Part shown: in pieces, positions 35,392 through 43,706 of the stretch | Layout of the letters: each line of letters opens with the position of its first letter | Position numbering within the stretch: position 1 is the first letter of the stretch | DNA from: Streptomyces sp. CHD11 | GTDB taxonomy: Bacteria; Actinomycetota; Actinomycetes; Streptomycetales; Streptomycetaceae | Assembly (NCBI RefSeq): GCF_018638295.1 | Contig: NZ_JABTTS010000037.1 | Coordinates: 31,195-83,744, forward strand | Reading direction: 5' to 3' | DNA: 52,550 bases | Position numbers and translations under genes: made by a program | The notes under the pieces: model-generated | What the model saw: the letters and a program-made list of their open reading frames with translations, nothing else | The model's database searches: none | Told to the model about the DNA's origin: nothing

Positions 35392-36707
35392 CAGACGGCC
35401 TCCGAACGTGCCGTGCGGAACCCGGAGAAGATCTGCCGCCGGACCGGCAGGTCCCAGTTGCGGAACGTGCCCCGGCAGGCCACCGGGTCCACGGCGAACG
35501 AACCGCCCCGCAACACCTTGTGGCCCGGCCCGAAGAACACCTCCGAGTACTCCTTGTACGGGAACGCCCTGAAGCCCGGGTACGGCAGGAAGTCGCTCGC
35601 CGTCCACTCCCACACGTCGCCGATCAACTGCCGGACTCCCAGCGGTGACTCGCCGGCCGGATAGCTTCCGGCGGGCGCCGGACGCAGATGACGCTGGCCG
35701 AGGTTGGCGTGCTCGGGCCCCGGGTCGGCGTCCCCCCAGGGATAGCGCGTCGAGCGGTCACCCGCCGGGTCGTGGCGTGCCGCCTTCTCCCACTCCGCCT
35801 CGGTGGGCAGCCGGCGTCCTGCCCAGCGGGCGTAGGCATCGGCCTCGTACCAGCACACGTGCAGCACCGGCTCGTCGGGTGGTACCGCCTCGGTCACACC
35901 GAAGCGGCGCCGCAGCCACTGTCCGCCGTCCCGGTGCCAGAACAGTGGCGCGGTGAGGGAGCCGCGGCGGATGTGGGCCCAGCCGTCGGCGGTCCACCAG
36001 CGGGGCTCGTCGTAGCCGCCGTCCTCGATGAACGCCTGGTAGGCGGCGTTCGTCACCGGCGTGGTGTCGATACGGAAGGGCGCCACCTCGCGTCGGTGCG
36101 CGGGACGTTCGTTGTCCAGCGCCCACGGCTCGTGCGAGGTGCCCATGGTGAACGGCCCGCCCGGCACCAGGACCTCGGACGGACCCGTGAACAGCGGCAC
36201 CGGCTCCGGGTCCGGGGCGGTCAGCACCCGCGGTCCCCTGCGGAGCTGATGGGTGATCAGCATGGTCTCGTCGTGCTGCTGTTCGTGCTGCGCGATCATC
36301 CCGAAGGCGAAGCCCGCCTCGGTCAGCCGCGACCCGTGGAACGCGGCGCCCTCCAGCACGTCCAGCGCCCGACCGCGCACCTCGGCGGCGTACCGGCGGG
36401 CCTCCTGCGGTGGCAGCAGAGGCAGGCCGGGGCGTTCGGCCCGTGGGTGCTCGAAGGCGTCGTACAGGCCGTCGATCTCCGGCCGTATCGCCTCATGGCC
36501 GGCGACGGCCCGCAGCAGCCACTGCTCCTCCTGGTTGCCGATGTGCGCCAGGTCCCACACCAGCGGTGACATCAACGGCGAGTGCTGCGCGGTCAGATCG
36601 GGCTCCTCGACGCACGCGGTGAGCAGCGTCGTACGGTCCCGTGCGGTGATCAGCGAGGCGACCGCGCGCTCGCGCAGGGCTTCGGCGTCGAGGGCGGGGT
36701 CGGTCAT
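35391..36707 (-). CDS. egtB: Hercynine oxygenase / sulfoxide synthase EgtB
   Basis: A 438-residue non-haem iron enzyme that joins hercynine and gamma-glutamylcysteine with oxygen. The N-terminal DinB-like domain supplies candidate iron ligands His55 (LAHIGNQEEQ) and His141/His145 (HEQQHDET). The C-terminal formylglycine-generating-enzyme-like domain carries VPGGPFTMGT, RLPTEAEWEKAARHD, GDVWEWTASDF and VLRGGSFAV. The ATG overlaps the egtA stop (ATGA). Length and both domains are normal. Confidence 0.95.
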   Translation of the reverse strand: MTDPALDAEALRERAVASLITARDRTTLLTACVEEPDLTAQHSPLMSPLVWDLAHIGNQEEQWLLRAVAGHEAIRPEIDGLYDAFEHPRAERPGLPLLPPQEARRYAAEVRGRALDVLEGAAFHGSRLTEAGFAFGMIAQHEQQHDETMLITHQLRRGPRVLTAPDPEPVPLFTGPSEVLVPGGPFTMGTSHEPWALDNERPAHRREVAPFRIDTTPVTNAAYQAFIEDGGYDEPRWWTADGWAHIRRGSLTAPLFWHRDGGQWLRRRFGVTEAVPPDEPVLHVCWYEADAYARWAGRRLPTEAEWEKAARHDPAGDRSTRYPWGDADPGPEHANLGQRHLRPAPAGSYPAGESPLGVRQLIGDVWEWTASDFLPYPGFRAFPYKEYSEVFFGPGHKVLRGGSFAVDPVACRGTFRNWDLPVRRQIFSGFRTARSEAV

Positions 36708-38029
36708 GAAGGGGTGTCCTTCCCGTGCGGGCGCGTGTCATGCCGGTTCGCGCCGGAACCGGCCGGCGCGCGCAGTCCGTCGAGCAGATCGTCGGCCGGG
36801 CAGCGGCCCCGGGCGACAAAGCGGTCCCGGAACGCCTCCACCGCGTCGACGACCCCGGTGCCGGCCCCGATCCGGGGCAGCGCGCGCAGCGCCGCCGCGA
36901 AACAGCCGGCGGCCACCTCGCGCAGCTCCGGGTCGGCCAGACCGACGCGGGCCGCGTCCCGCCAGAGCGGGTTGTGCGGCGCCGGCATCCCGTGCGTCCG
37001 CTCGGCGAGCGGCTTCACCGTCCGGTACGCGGTCTCGGCCGCCTCCGGATCGTCGAACAGCGCCGCCGTCACGGCCAGCGGCACGATCCAGCCGTCGTCC
37101 CCGGGCTGCGCGTCGATCATGCGCAGCTCCAGGTGTCCGCGCGGCCTGACCGGCGGGAACAGTGTCGTGCAGTGGTAGTCGAGGTCCTCCCGGGTGGGCG
37201 GTCTGGGCGTACCGGACCTGGTCCACTCGCGGAAGGTCAGTTCCTGCGGCACCTGCCACGGGCGGGCGTCGTCCCGTACACACATGACCGCCGAGTCCAG
37301 TACATGCCGGGACCATGCACCGCGCGGGTCAGGGTCCAGGACGGGGCCGCCCGCCCGGCCGGCCCCGATCTGCGTCCAGCGAAGCTGCCGCGTGGACAGC
37401 CAGCCGGTCGGCCGGCCGGCGGCGAGCGGGGAGTTGGCGAAGACGGCGACCAGGACCGCGCCCAGCTGGTGCGCGAGCCACCAGCGCCGCACATGCCCGA
37501 GGGGTCCGGGTTCCTCGTGCCCGGCGTCCACACACACCTGCACGGAGGCGGAGGCGCACATCATGAACCGCCCGGCGGGGCCGGTACGGTCGAGGGAGGC
37601 CTCCATGGCGTCGTAGCGCGGTTCGCGCAGGAAGCGGCGGGGCGTGTGCCAGGGGTCGTGGCCGAGGCCGACCAGGACCAGGCCGGCCCGGCGCAGCTCC
37701 GCGCGGACGGCATCGAGGTCGGCGGAGACGGTACCGATGCACTCCGTCAGCGAGGCGGCGGGCGGCGAGCTCAGCTCCAGCTGGCCGCCGGGCTCGATCG
37801 TGAGCGCCGACCTCAGGGGCACGGTCCGCAGAGCGGCGTAGGCCGCTGCGAGTCGTTCGGGTGACACGGGGAGCCGCGGATCACGCAGCTCGCGGACGAA
37901 CCATTCCACCTCGACCCCCAGCAGGCGCGGCGGTCCGGTCTTGAAGCAGATGCCCCGCACCAGGGCCTCCACCTCGGTTTCCGTGACAGTGGTGTGTGGC
38001 TCGGTGGAGCCACCTGCCGAATCGGACAT
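36704..38029 (-). CDS. egtA: Glutamate-cysteine ligase EgtA
   Basis: A 441-residue GCS2-type ATP-dependent ligase making the gamma-glutamylcysteine used by EgtB. LGVEVEWFVREL, LTIEPGGQLELSSPP, GHDPWHTPRRFLREPRYDAME, MMCASASVQVCVDAG and RGHLELRMIDAQPG are the family motifs. First gene of the egt operon; AGGAGGA precedes ATG 38029 by a normal distance. No egtE candidate (PLP-dependent C-S lyase) lies in the window, so the last step must be encoded elsewhere or done by a general lyase. Confidence 0.93.
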   Translation of the reverse strand: MSDSAGGSTEPHTTVTETEVEALVRGICFKTGPPRLLGVEVEWFVRELRDPRLPVSPERLAAAYAALRTVPLRSALTIEPGGQLELSSPPAASLTECIGTVSADLDAVRAELRRAGLVLVGLGHDPWHTPRRFLREPRYDAMEASLDRTGPAGRFMMCASASVQVCVDAGHEEPGPLGHVRRWWLAHQLGAVLVAVFANSPLAAGRPTGWLSTRQLRWTQIGAGRAGGPVLDPDPRGAWSRHVLDSAVMCVRDDARPWQVPQELTFREWTRSGTPRPPTREDLDYHCTTLFPPVRPRGHLELRMIDAQPGDDGWIVPLAVTAALFDDPEAAETAYRTVKPLAERTHGMPAPHNPLWRDAARVGLADPELREVAAGCFAAALRALPRIGAGTGVVDAVEAFRDRFVARGRCPADDLLDGLRAPAGSGANRHDTRPHGKDTPS

Positions 38030-38327
38030 GTGGGGATCCTCCTGAGATCTCACCATGCCGCCGACCGGATGCCCGAGGTGCCCGGCCGGCACCAACCCGT
38101 CCACCCAAAACCCTCGCGTCGCCGGGCGCAAGGGCGCCTGGCGGAGCGTTCCGGGCCGGTCATGATCGCGTCCGGCACGCTCACGGGTGGTTCTCCGCGC
38201 GTCCCGGGCCTTCCGGGGAAGCGGAAACTCCGTTGCGCGGCATCACCAGCATCGCTCACGATGCGTGCATGAGCACGACGAGCGGAACCGCGCGGCGTGC
38301 GGTCACGGCGGCTACGGGGGTGGCGCC

Positions 38328-39203
38328 GTGAGCGCGCGCCTGCGTGGCATCGCCAGGGAGACGGAGCGGATCGTGGCGGAGGGCGTCTACCGCGCACCCG
38401 CCGGACACCGGGTTTCCGTCGCCGCGGCGGTCGAGGCGGCGGCACGCGGCACGCGGACGCACGGCCCGGAGCCCCTCCCGGTCACGGCGTTCCGCCCGGT
38501 GGAGTCCCGCTTCGAGGTCACCGGCGAGAGCAGCGCCGAGGCTGCCCGGCGGCTCGGCGACGGAGCGGCCGTACTGAACTTCACCTCCGCCCGGAATCCC
38601 GGCGGGGGATACCTCAACGGCGCCCAGGCCCAGGAGGAAGCCCTGTGCCGCGCCTCCGCGCTGTACACCTGCCTGCTGCGGGCGGCCGGCTTCTACGAGC
38701 ACCACCGCGCCCACCGCGACCCGTTCTACACGGACCGGGTGATCCACTCACCGGCCGTGCCCGTCTTCCGTGACGACCGCGGCCGGCTCCTGGACGAGTT
38801 CTTCACCGCCGGGTTCCTCACCTCGCCCGCGCCCAACGCGGGGGTGATCCTGCGGACGGCGCCGGAGCGGGCGGGCGAACTGCCGCACACCCTGGCGGTC
38901 CGGTCCGGGCGGGTGCTGGAGACCGCCGCGGTCCACGGCTACCGGCGCCTGGTGCTGGGCGCCTGGGGGTGCGGGGTGTTCCGCAACGATCCGGTCCAGG
39001 TGGCCGAGGCGTTCCGGACCCATCTCGCGCCGGGCGGACGGTTCGCCGGTGCCTTCGACCACGTGGTCTTCGGCATCCTGGACCGCACCCGTGACAGCGC
39101 GGTCCGCGCCGCGTTCGAGCATACGTTCGCGGACCTGACGGCCGGCCCGGCGGCGGTCAGCTCCAGCCGTACCGCTCCCGCAGCCGCTGACGTACGAGAT
39201 TGA
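38328..39203 (+). CDS. TIGR02452 family, macrodomain/PARG-like protein
   Basis: A 291-residue protein with LNFTSARNPGGGYLNGAQAQEEALCRASALYTCLL, the signature of the TIGR02452 (DUF2263) group related to microbial poly(ADP-ribose) glycohydrolases; the NPGGG loop would hold ADP-ribose. LVLGAWGCGVFRNDP and VAEAFRTHL near the C-terminus also fit. GTG 38328 is chosen from the SARLRGIARET N-terminus, with GGGGGTGG upstream. Its last 47 bases overlap the 3' end of the PemK-like gene on the other strand. A role in ADP-ribose removal is inferred from the family only. Confidence 0.85.
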   Translation: MSARLRGIARETERIVAEGVYRAPAGHRVSVAAAVEAAARGTRTHGPEPLPVTAFRPVESRFEVTGESSAEAARRLGDGAAVLNFTSARNPGGGYLNGAQAQEEALCRASALYTCLLRAAGFYEHHRAHRDPFYTDRVIHSPAVPVFRDDRGRLLDEFFTAGFLTSPAPNAGVILRTAPERAGELPHTLAVRSGRVLETAAVHGYRRLVLGAWGCGVFRNDPVQVAEAFRTHLAPGGRFAGAFDHVVFGILDRTRDSAVRAAFEHTFADLTAGPAAVSSSRTAPAAADVRD

Positions 39204-39603
39204 AGCGCATCCGGTCCAGGGCGCACGCCTCCCGGCGCATGCCGTCCTCGTGCAGCCGCAGCACCCGGTCCACGTCGACCCATGAATCGCGGCCCGACCG
39301 GTCCCAGGGCCCGCTGCCTATCGGCACCCACTCCCGCTGCCCCTCGCGCCGGCGGCTGGACAGCTGCACGGCGAGGACCGTCCCCCCGGCCTCGCGGGCG
39401 ACGACGAGCACCGGGCGGTCCTTGCCCCGGCCGTCGTTCTCCTCGTAGGGGACCCAGGTCCAGACGATCTCCCCGGGATCGGGATCCCCGTCGTGCTCGG
39501 GCGCGTACTCGGTGCGCACCGGGCCCACCTCACGGGGCACGGCCTCGACGGTGGCGGAAGGGCCGTACCGGCCCGGGGCGTTCTCGGTGCTGAAGGCGGT
39601 CAC
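39157..39603 (-). CDS. PemK/MazF-like (type II toxin family) protein
   Basis: A 148-residue protein whose central part (DPGEIVWTWVPYEENDGRGKDRPVLVVARE, LAVQLSSRRREGQREWVPIGSGPW) matches the PemK/MazF barrel, preceded by a 50-residue acidic extension and followed by a basic helix (REACALDRMRFNLVRQRLRERYGW). MazF-like proteins cut RNA, but no antitoxin gene is adjacent, so a toxin role is doubtful. GTG 39603 (VTAFSTENAPGRYG) is preferred; GTG 39621 is possible. It overlaps the TIGR02452 gene tail to tail by 47 bases. Confidence 0.82.
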   Translation of the reverse strand: MTAFSTENAPGRYGPSATVEAVPREVGPVRTEYAPEHDGDPDPGEIVWTWVPYEENDGRGKDRPVLVVAREAGGTVLAVQLSSRRREGQREWVPIGSGPWDRSGRDSWVDVDRVLRLHEDGMRREACALDRMRFNLVRQRLRERYGWS

Positions 39604-39782
39604 AGCCGTACCGTACGACACGCCCTCACACCCCGGTGCCGCGGGGAACCGCGCGAACGGAGGCCCAGGGGAGGAGGCGGCGGCGGGGCGCACAGGGCCC
39701 GAAGAGGATCCGGCGGCGGAACCCGGGGACCGAAGGACCGGGGCCGAGACCCGTGCACCCTGCGTACGACCGCCGCACGCCG

Positions 39783-40199
39783 TCAGCCGGGCAGCCCCGT
39801 CAGCTCACGCCCCGTCACCATCTCCGCCTCGATCCGCACGAACACGCCGTCGACCATCGGCATCCAGGACCGCGGCCCGGTCCGCAGCAGACGCTCGTGC
39901 TCGCCCGGGTCGGTGACCACCGCCGCGCGGCCCGTGACCACCACGCTCCAGCCGGCCCGGCGCTCGGCGTGGAAGTCGTCGGCCTCGAAGGCCACCACCA
40001 CCCCGTCGATCGCCCGCACCAGATCGGAGACGCCGGAGGTGCACAGCACCACCGAGGAGTCGGTGTCCAGGGAGAAGTTGACAGGCAGCACCGCCGGCAG
40101 TGCCTGCCGGGTGTAGACGACGCGCCCGACCGGCGCCTCGGCCAGCAGGCCCAGGCACTCCTGCCGGTCGAGCAGGCGGAAGCCATCGGGGTGGATCAT
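39783..40199 (-). CDS. Pyridoxamine 5'-phosphate oxidase-like flavoprotein
   Basis: A 138-residue split-barrel protein of the short PPOX-like group: LLDRQECLGLLAEAPVGRVVYTRQALPAVLPVNFSLD, VAFEADDFHAERRAGWSVVVTGRAAVVTDPGEHERL. Such proteins often bind FMN or F420, and many act as deazaflavin-linked reductases or have no known activity. The start at 40199 (MIHPDGFRLLD) has GGGGTG directly upstream; the GTG just before it is also possible. The frame is open upstream without signals. It follows the discoidin-like gene on the same strand by 32 bases. Confidence 0.85.
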   Translation of the reverse strand: MIHPDGFRLLDRQECLGLLAEAPVGRVVYTRQALPAVLPVNFSLDTDSSVVLCTSGVSDLVRAIDGVVVAFEADDFHAERRAGWSVVVTGRAAVVTDPGEHERLLRTGPRSWMPMVDGVFVRIEAEMVTGRELTGLPG

Positions 40200-40231
40200 C
40201 ACCCCATCGTCGGCGACCGCACCCGGCGGTG

Positions 40232-40699
40232 CTAGGGCCGGACGGCCCTGATGACGGGCGGGCGGGACAGTGCGCCCACCTCGGCGAGCGGGCCGAGGAC
40301 GGCGACGGCCGGCCGGCCGTCCCCGGAGGTGCCGTACACCTCGAACGCGCTGAGCCCGAGCGGGTGAGGGCTGGATCGGCGCAGTGACATCATCCGCACC
40401 CAGCGGCCCCGCACCGGGCGGGTCGGCTGGATGTTCACCACCCCTCCGGTTCCGGCGGTGGTGCGGTAGACGCTCCGCCATCGGGCGCGGTCGGTGCTGG
40501 CCTCGACGACGAACTCGAGGGGGTGGCTCGACCGGACCTCCCTGACGGTCGCACCGCCGTCCGGGTTGCCCCTGGGGGGCGGGATGTACAGCGGGTCGCC
40601 CGCGTCGCCCTCGAACACGAGCCGGACCCAGTCGATCCCGCAGACGGCCCGCAGATCGACCGAGAACGCCTGCGGATCACTCGTCCCTTGTTCCTTCAT
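40232..40699 (-). CDS. F5/8 type C (discoidin) domain fragment, probable gene remnant
   Basis: A 155-residue product whose first 125 residues match the second half of a discoidin carbohydrate-binding module: FSVDLRAVCGIDWVRLVFEGD, HPLEFVVEASTDRARWRSVYRTTAGTGGV, RGRWVRMMSLRRSSPHPLGLSAFEVYG. The first strands of the domain and any signal peptide are missing, and the catalytic region normally following such a module is absent. From memory, similar modules in Streptomyces precede large secreted GH2-type glycosidases, so this looks like the relic of a deleted glycosidase gene. An intact intracellular small protein is the alternative. Confidence 0.6.
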   Translation of the reverse strand: MKEQGTSDPQAFSVDLRAVCGIDWVRLVFEGDAGDPLYIPPPRGNPDGGATVREVRSSHPLEFVVEASTDRARWRSVYRTTAGTGGVVNIQPTRPVRGRWVRMMSLRRSSPHPLGLSAFEVYGTSGDGRPAVAVLGPLAEVGALSRPPVIRAVRP

Positions 40700-40773
40700 G
40701 CGCGTGGTGTCCCATCAGAAAGCAGCGGCCGAGCCATGAACGGCTTCGCCCAACCCTTGGCGCCGAAACAGTA

Positions 40774-40787
40774 TGACAACGTTGCCA
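40774..40787. promoter_or_regulatory. LacI-family operator-like palindrome
   Basis: TGACAACGTTGCCA is a 13-of-14-type symmetric LacI/GalR operator with the central CG. It lies 75 bases upstream of the discoidin fragment start and 81 bases upstream of the isochorismatase-like start. No LacI gene is in the window. Confidence 0.5.
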
Positions 40788-40867
40788 AAGGCTGTGGCGC
40801 GGGATGTCTTCTGTCAAGTGCGGGGCGGGACAGGTCTGACCCGCCCCATCGGTGGAACCCTGGTGAC

Positions 40868-41404
40868 ATGGGCAAGACCGCGCTGGCCGTCATCGACATG
40901 ATCAACACCTACGACCACCCGGACGCCGAGCTGCTGCTCCCGTCCGCCGAATCGGTCGTACCGGCGGTGTCCGCACTGCTGAAGCGAGCCCGGCAGCGGG
41001 ACGTTCCGGTGATCTACGTCAACGACAACTTCGGCGAGTGGCGCTCCCACCACGGTGAGCTGCTCGACAAGGCCCTGGCGGGAGGAAACGCGCACCTCGT
41101 GGAGCCGCTGAGGCCGGACGGCTCCTCCCTCTTCGTCCTCAAGGCCCGACACTCGATCTTCTTCGAGACCCCGCTGGGCTATCTGCTCAGCCAGCAGGGC
41201 ATCGAGCGGCTGGTGCTCTGCGGCCAGGTGACGGAGCAGTGTGTCCTGTACTCCGCGCTCGACGCGCACATCCGCCACATCGACGTGATCGTCCCGCGGG
41301 ACGCCGTCGCCCACATCCACGCCGACCTCGCGGACGCCGCCCTGCGGATGATGGAACGCAACATGGGAGCGCGCGTGTGCGACAGCGACGAGCTGTGGAA
41401 CTGA
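40868..41404 (+). CDS. Isochorismatase-like cysteine hydrolase
   Basis: A 178-residue cysteine hydrolase. The catalytic triad is complete: Asp10 (ALAVIDMIN), Lys92 (FVLKARHSIFF) and Cys125 (CGQVTEQCVLYS). It also has the conserved cis-peptide region before the Cys. The family includes nicotinamidases, biuret and ureido hydrolases and true isochorismatases; nothing here singles out a substrate. GGTGAC lies just before ATG 40868. The nucleotidyltransferase gene follows after 40 bases. Confidence 0.88.
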   Translation: MGKTALAVIDMINTYDHPDAELLLPSAESVVPAVSALLKRARQRDVPVIYVNDNFGEWRSHHGELLDKALAGGNAHLVEPLRPDGSSLFVLKARHSIFFETPLGYLLSQQGIERLVLCGQVTEQCVLYSALDAHIRHIDVIVPRDAVAHIHADLADAALRMMERNMGARVCDSDELWN

Positions 41405-41444
41405 CAGCCCCCGCCGTGCGTGCTGCCGGCCCGGCACCGGCCTC

Positions 41445-42239
41445 GTGAGCCGTCCTCCCGTCCTGCCCCAGGAGGTCCGTCCCTACCTCGGCGAACTGGT
41501 CCGGCGCACCCGCGCCGTCTGCGGCCCCCGCCTGGTGACCGTCCTCGCCGTCGGTTCCCTCGCGCTCGGCGACTACCGGCACGGACGCAGCGACATCGAC
41601 GTGACGGTGGTGGCGGACGACTCCCTCCCGCGGCGGGCCCTGCGCGAACTGGCCGACGCGCTGGTACACCCCGCCCTGGAGTGTCCCGCGGCCGGACTGG
41701 AACTGGTCGTGTACCCGGCCGGGTTCACCGCCCGTCCGTCCGGCGGGGCGGGCTACCTCATGGACCTCGACACCGGACCGTCCCTGCCCGAGCGGATCAG
41801 CTACGACCCCGGGAAGGCGTCCGCGTTCTGGTACGTCATCGACCGCTCGATCGCCCACCGGTCCGGCCTCCCGCTGACCGGCGCGGCGGTACGGGACGTG
41901 ATCGCCGCACCGGGCCGGTCCACCGTGCTCGACGCGCTCCGCTCCTCCGTACGCGAGCATGCCGAGGGCGAGGGACACGCGGCCGACAACCGGGTCCTCA
42001 ACGGGTGCCGCTCGGTGGTGTACTGCCGCACCGGTCTCTGGGTCGCCAAGCGCCGGGCCGCCGGGATCGTCGCCGCCTCCGAGACGGAGTTCCGGCCGCT
42101 GGTCACGGAGGCTCTGCGCAGCTTCGAACGCCCCCGCGAGTCGGCGCTCGCGCTGCCCGGGGCGGGTGTGCGGGTCTTCTTGGAGTGGGTGGCGGGGTGT
42201 GTGCGGGTGGCGGGGGGTGGGCCGGGCGCCGCGTGTTAG
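41445..42239 (+). CDS. AadA-like aminoglycoside nucleotidyltransferase domain protein
   Basis: A 264-residue protein, the size of ANT(3'')/ANT(9) enzymes. The N-terminal nucleotidyltransferase domain has VGSLALGDYRHGRSDIDV, with Gly37-Ser38 and the metal-binding Asp50 and Asp52. The C-terminal helical domain (DUF4111-like) includes VLNGCRSVVYCRTGLWVAKRRAAGIV. ANT enzymes adenylate streptomycin or spectinomycin, but chromosomal relatives may not confer resistance. The GTG start lacks a strong ribosome binding site. The C-terminal 20 residues are Gly/Val-rich and may be unstructured. Confidence 0.75.
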   Translation: MSRPPVLPQEVRPYLGELVRRTRAVCGPRLVTVLAVGSLALGDYRHGRSDIDVTVVADDSLPRRALRELADALVHPALECPAAGLELVVYPAGFTARPSGGAGYLMDLDTGPSLPERISYDPGKASAFWYVIDRSIAHRSGLPLTGAAVRDVIAAPGRSTVLDALRSSVREHAEGEGHAADNRVLNGCRSVVYCRTGLWVAKRRAAGIVAASETEFRPLVTEALRSFERPRESALALPGAGVRVFLEWVAGCVRVAGGGPGAAC

Positions 42240-42398
42240 GCGGCGGGCCGGCGGCCGCCGCGGGTGGTGCGCGGGGCCGGATACCCGCTCGACAGCCGTC
42301 GGCCGCGCTGTCTAGGCTCTTCCGCGCGGCATCGCGTGTCGGTCACCGGCTGGGTGAGGCATGGAGGCGCCGTGGATGCCCGTGGAGGCATTGCCGAC

Positions 42399-42827
42399 GT
42401 GTCAGTCGATTTCAATCACACCATTGTTCTCACCCGTGACCGGGAGAAGTCCGCCCGTTTCCTCGCCGACATCCTGGGGCTGGAGGTCGGGGAGCCGGCC
42501 GGGATGTTCCTTCCGGTGACGACCGCCAACGGCGTCACCCTGGACTTCGCGACCGTCGATCTCGACATCCCGGTGCAGCACTACGCGTTCCTCGTCTCCG
42601 AGGACGAGTTCGACGCGGTTCTCGCGCGGCTCGTGGGGGCGGGGGTGGGTATCCAGGCGGATCCGCACGGCAGACAGCCCGGTCGCATCAACCGCCAGGA
42701 CGGGGGGCGTGGGGTGTACTTCCGCGACCCTGCGGGCCATGGTCTCGAGGTCATCACACGGCGCTACGGCGCCGACCCGGAGTCGCCGTTGAACGGCGTC
42801 GCCGAGGAGGTCCCGGGCGCCGTCTAG
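42399..42827 (+). CDS. VOC superfamily protein, paralogue of the gene at 1496
   Basis: A 142-residue single VOC domain: VDFNHTIVLTRDREKSARFLADILGLEVGEP, VQHYAFLVSEDEFDAVLARL, GRGVYFRDPAGHGLEVITR. Candidate metal ligands are His in FNHTIV, His in QHYAFLV and Glu in LEVITR. It shares wording and length with the VOC protein at 1496-1900, suggesting an old duplication. GTG 42399 has GGAGG about 10 bases upstream; GTG 42372 is the alternative. Substrate unknown. Confidence 0.85.
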   Translation: MSVDFNHTIVLTRDREKSARFLADILGLEVGEPAGMFLPVTTANGVTLDFATVDLDIPVQHYAFLVSEDEFDAVLARLVGAGVGIQADPHGRQPGRINRQDGGRGVYFRDPAGHGLEVITRRYGADPESPLNGVAEEVPGAV

Positions 42828-42935
42828 TCCGCCCCGGCCGCCCCTTCCCTCTCCCATCGTCCCCAGGGACTCTGCCCCCAGACCCCTGCTCCTCAAGCGC
42901 CGGAGGGGCTGAACGGGGGCTGAGGGGTTGGGTGA

Positions 42936-42972
42936 CGGGGAGGGGGAGTGCCTCCGGCACTCCCCCTCCCCG
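42936..42972 (+). terminator. 17-base-stem terminator after the VOC gene
   Basis: A perfect 17-base stem (42936-42952 with 42956-42972) with a 3-base loop is among the strongest hairpins in the window. The preceding 42860-42920 contains a Streptomyces-type repeat (CTCCTCAAGCGCCGGAGGGG). Confidence 0.75.
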
Positions 42973-43050
42973 CGGGACGACTGCCCGGGGCGCGCCCGCC
43001 CGTGCCGGATGCCGTCGCTTCGGAAACCGGGGAGTGGGTACGCGGGTGTC

Positions 43051-43698
43051 ATGCGGTTCCGTGATCGCCGGCAGGCCGGCCGTGCGGTGGCCGCACGGCT
43101 GCGCGAGCGGCGGGGCGAGGGCGCCCTGCCCGACCCGGTCGTGCTGGCCCTGCCCCGGGGTGGCGTCGCCGTGGCCGCGGAGGTCGCCGCCGCGCTGGAC
43201 GCCCCGCTCGACGTGCTCGTCGTACGGAAGGTCGGCGCACCCTTCCACGAGGAGTACGGCGTCGGCGCGATGGCCGGCGACGGGGACGTGGTGTTCGACG
43301 ACGCCGCCCTGCGCGGGCTGGGGCTGAGCGAGGCCGACCTCGCCCCCGTCGTCGAGCGTGAGCGCGCGGAACTGCGCCGGCGCGAACGCGCCTACCGCGG
43401 GGGCCGGCCCGCCCCCGAGGTACGCGGGCGGACCGTGATCGTCGTGGACGACGGGCTGGCCACCGGCTCCACCGCCCGCGCCGCTCTGCGCGCTCTGCGC
43501 GCGCGGGAGCCCGGGTATCTCGTGCTGGCCACCCCGGTCGGCTCGCCGGAGGGCGTGGCGCTGATGCGCGCCGAGGCCGACGAGGTGGTGTGTCTGTACG
43601 AGCCGCCGGCGTTCATGGCGGTCGGCCAGTGGTACGAGGAGTTCGACCAGCTGACGGACGAGGACGTTCTGGGGGCGTTGCGGGAGCGGCAGGTGTAG
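43051..43698 (+). CDS. Phosphoribosyltransferase-domain protein
   Basis: A 215-residue protein of the PRTase fold common in Actinobacteria: MRFRDRRQAGRAVAARL, VLALPRGGVAVAAEVAAAL, LDVLVVRKVGAPFHEEYGVGAM, and the PRPP-binding motif VIVVDDGLATGSTARAALRAL. The C-terminal CLYEPPAFMAVGQWYEEFDQLTDEDV is typical of this uncharacterised subgroup. The acceptor base is unknown; nucleotide salvage and regulatory roles are both possible. The ATG is used though no strong ribosome binding site is seen. It ends 8 bases from the CaiB gene stop. Confidence 0.88.
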   Translation: MRFRDRRQAGRAVAARLRERRGEGALPDPVVLALPRGGVAVAAEVAAALDAPLDVLVVRKVGAPFHEEYGVGAMAGDGDVVFDDAALRGLGLSEADLAPVVERERAELRRRERAYRGGRPAPEVRGRTVIVVDDGLATGSTARAALRALRAREPGYLVLATPVGSPEGVALMRAEADEVVCLYEPPAFMAVGQWYEEFDQLTDEDVLGALRERQV

Positions 43699-43706
43699 GC
43701 GCCGGT

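Noticed and set aside
38269..38331. 20-codon open frame whose TGA overlaps the GTG of the TIGR02452 gene
   Set aside because: It could be a coupling leader peptide, but it has no clear ribosome binding site and is too short to distinguish from chance.
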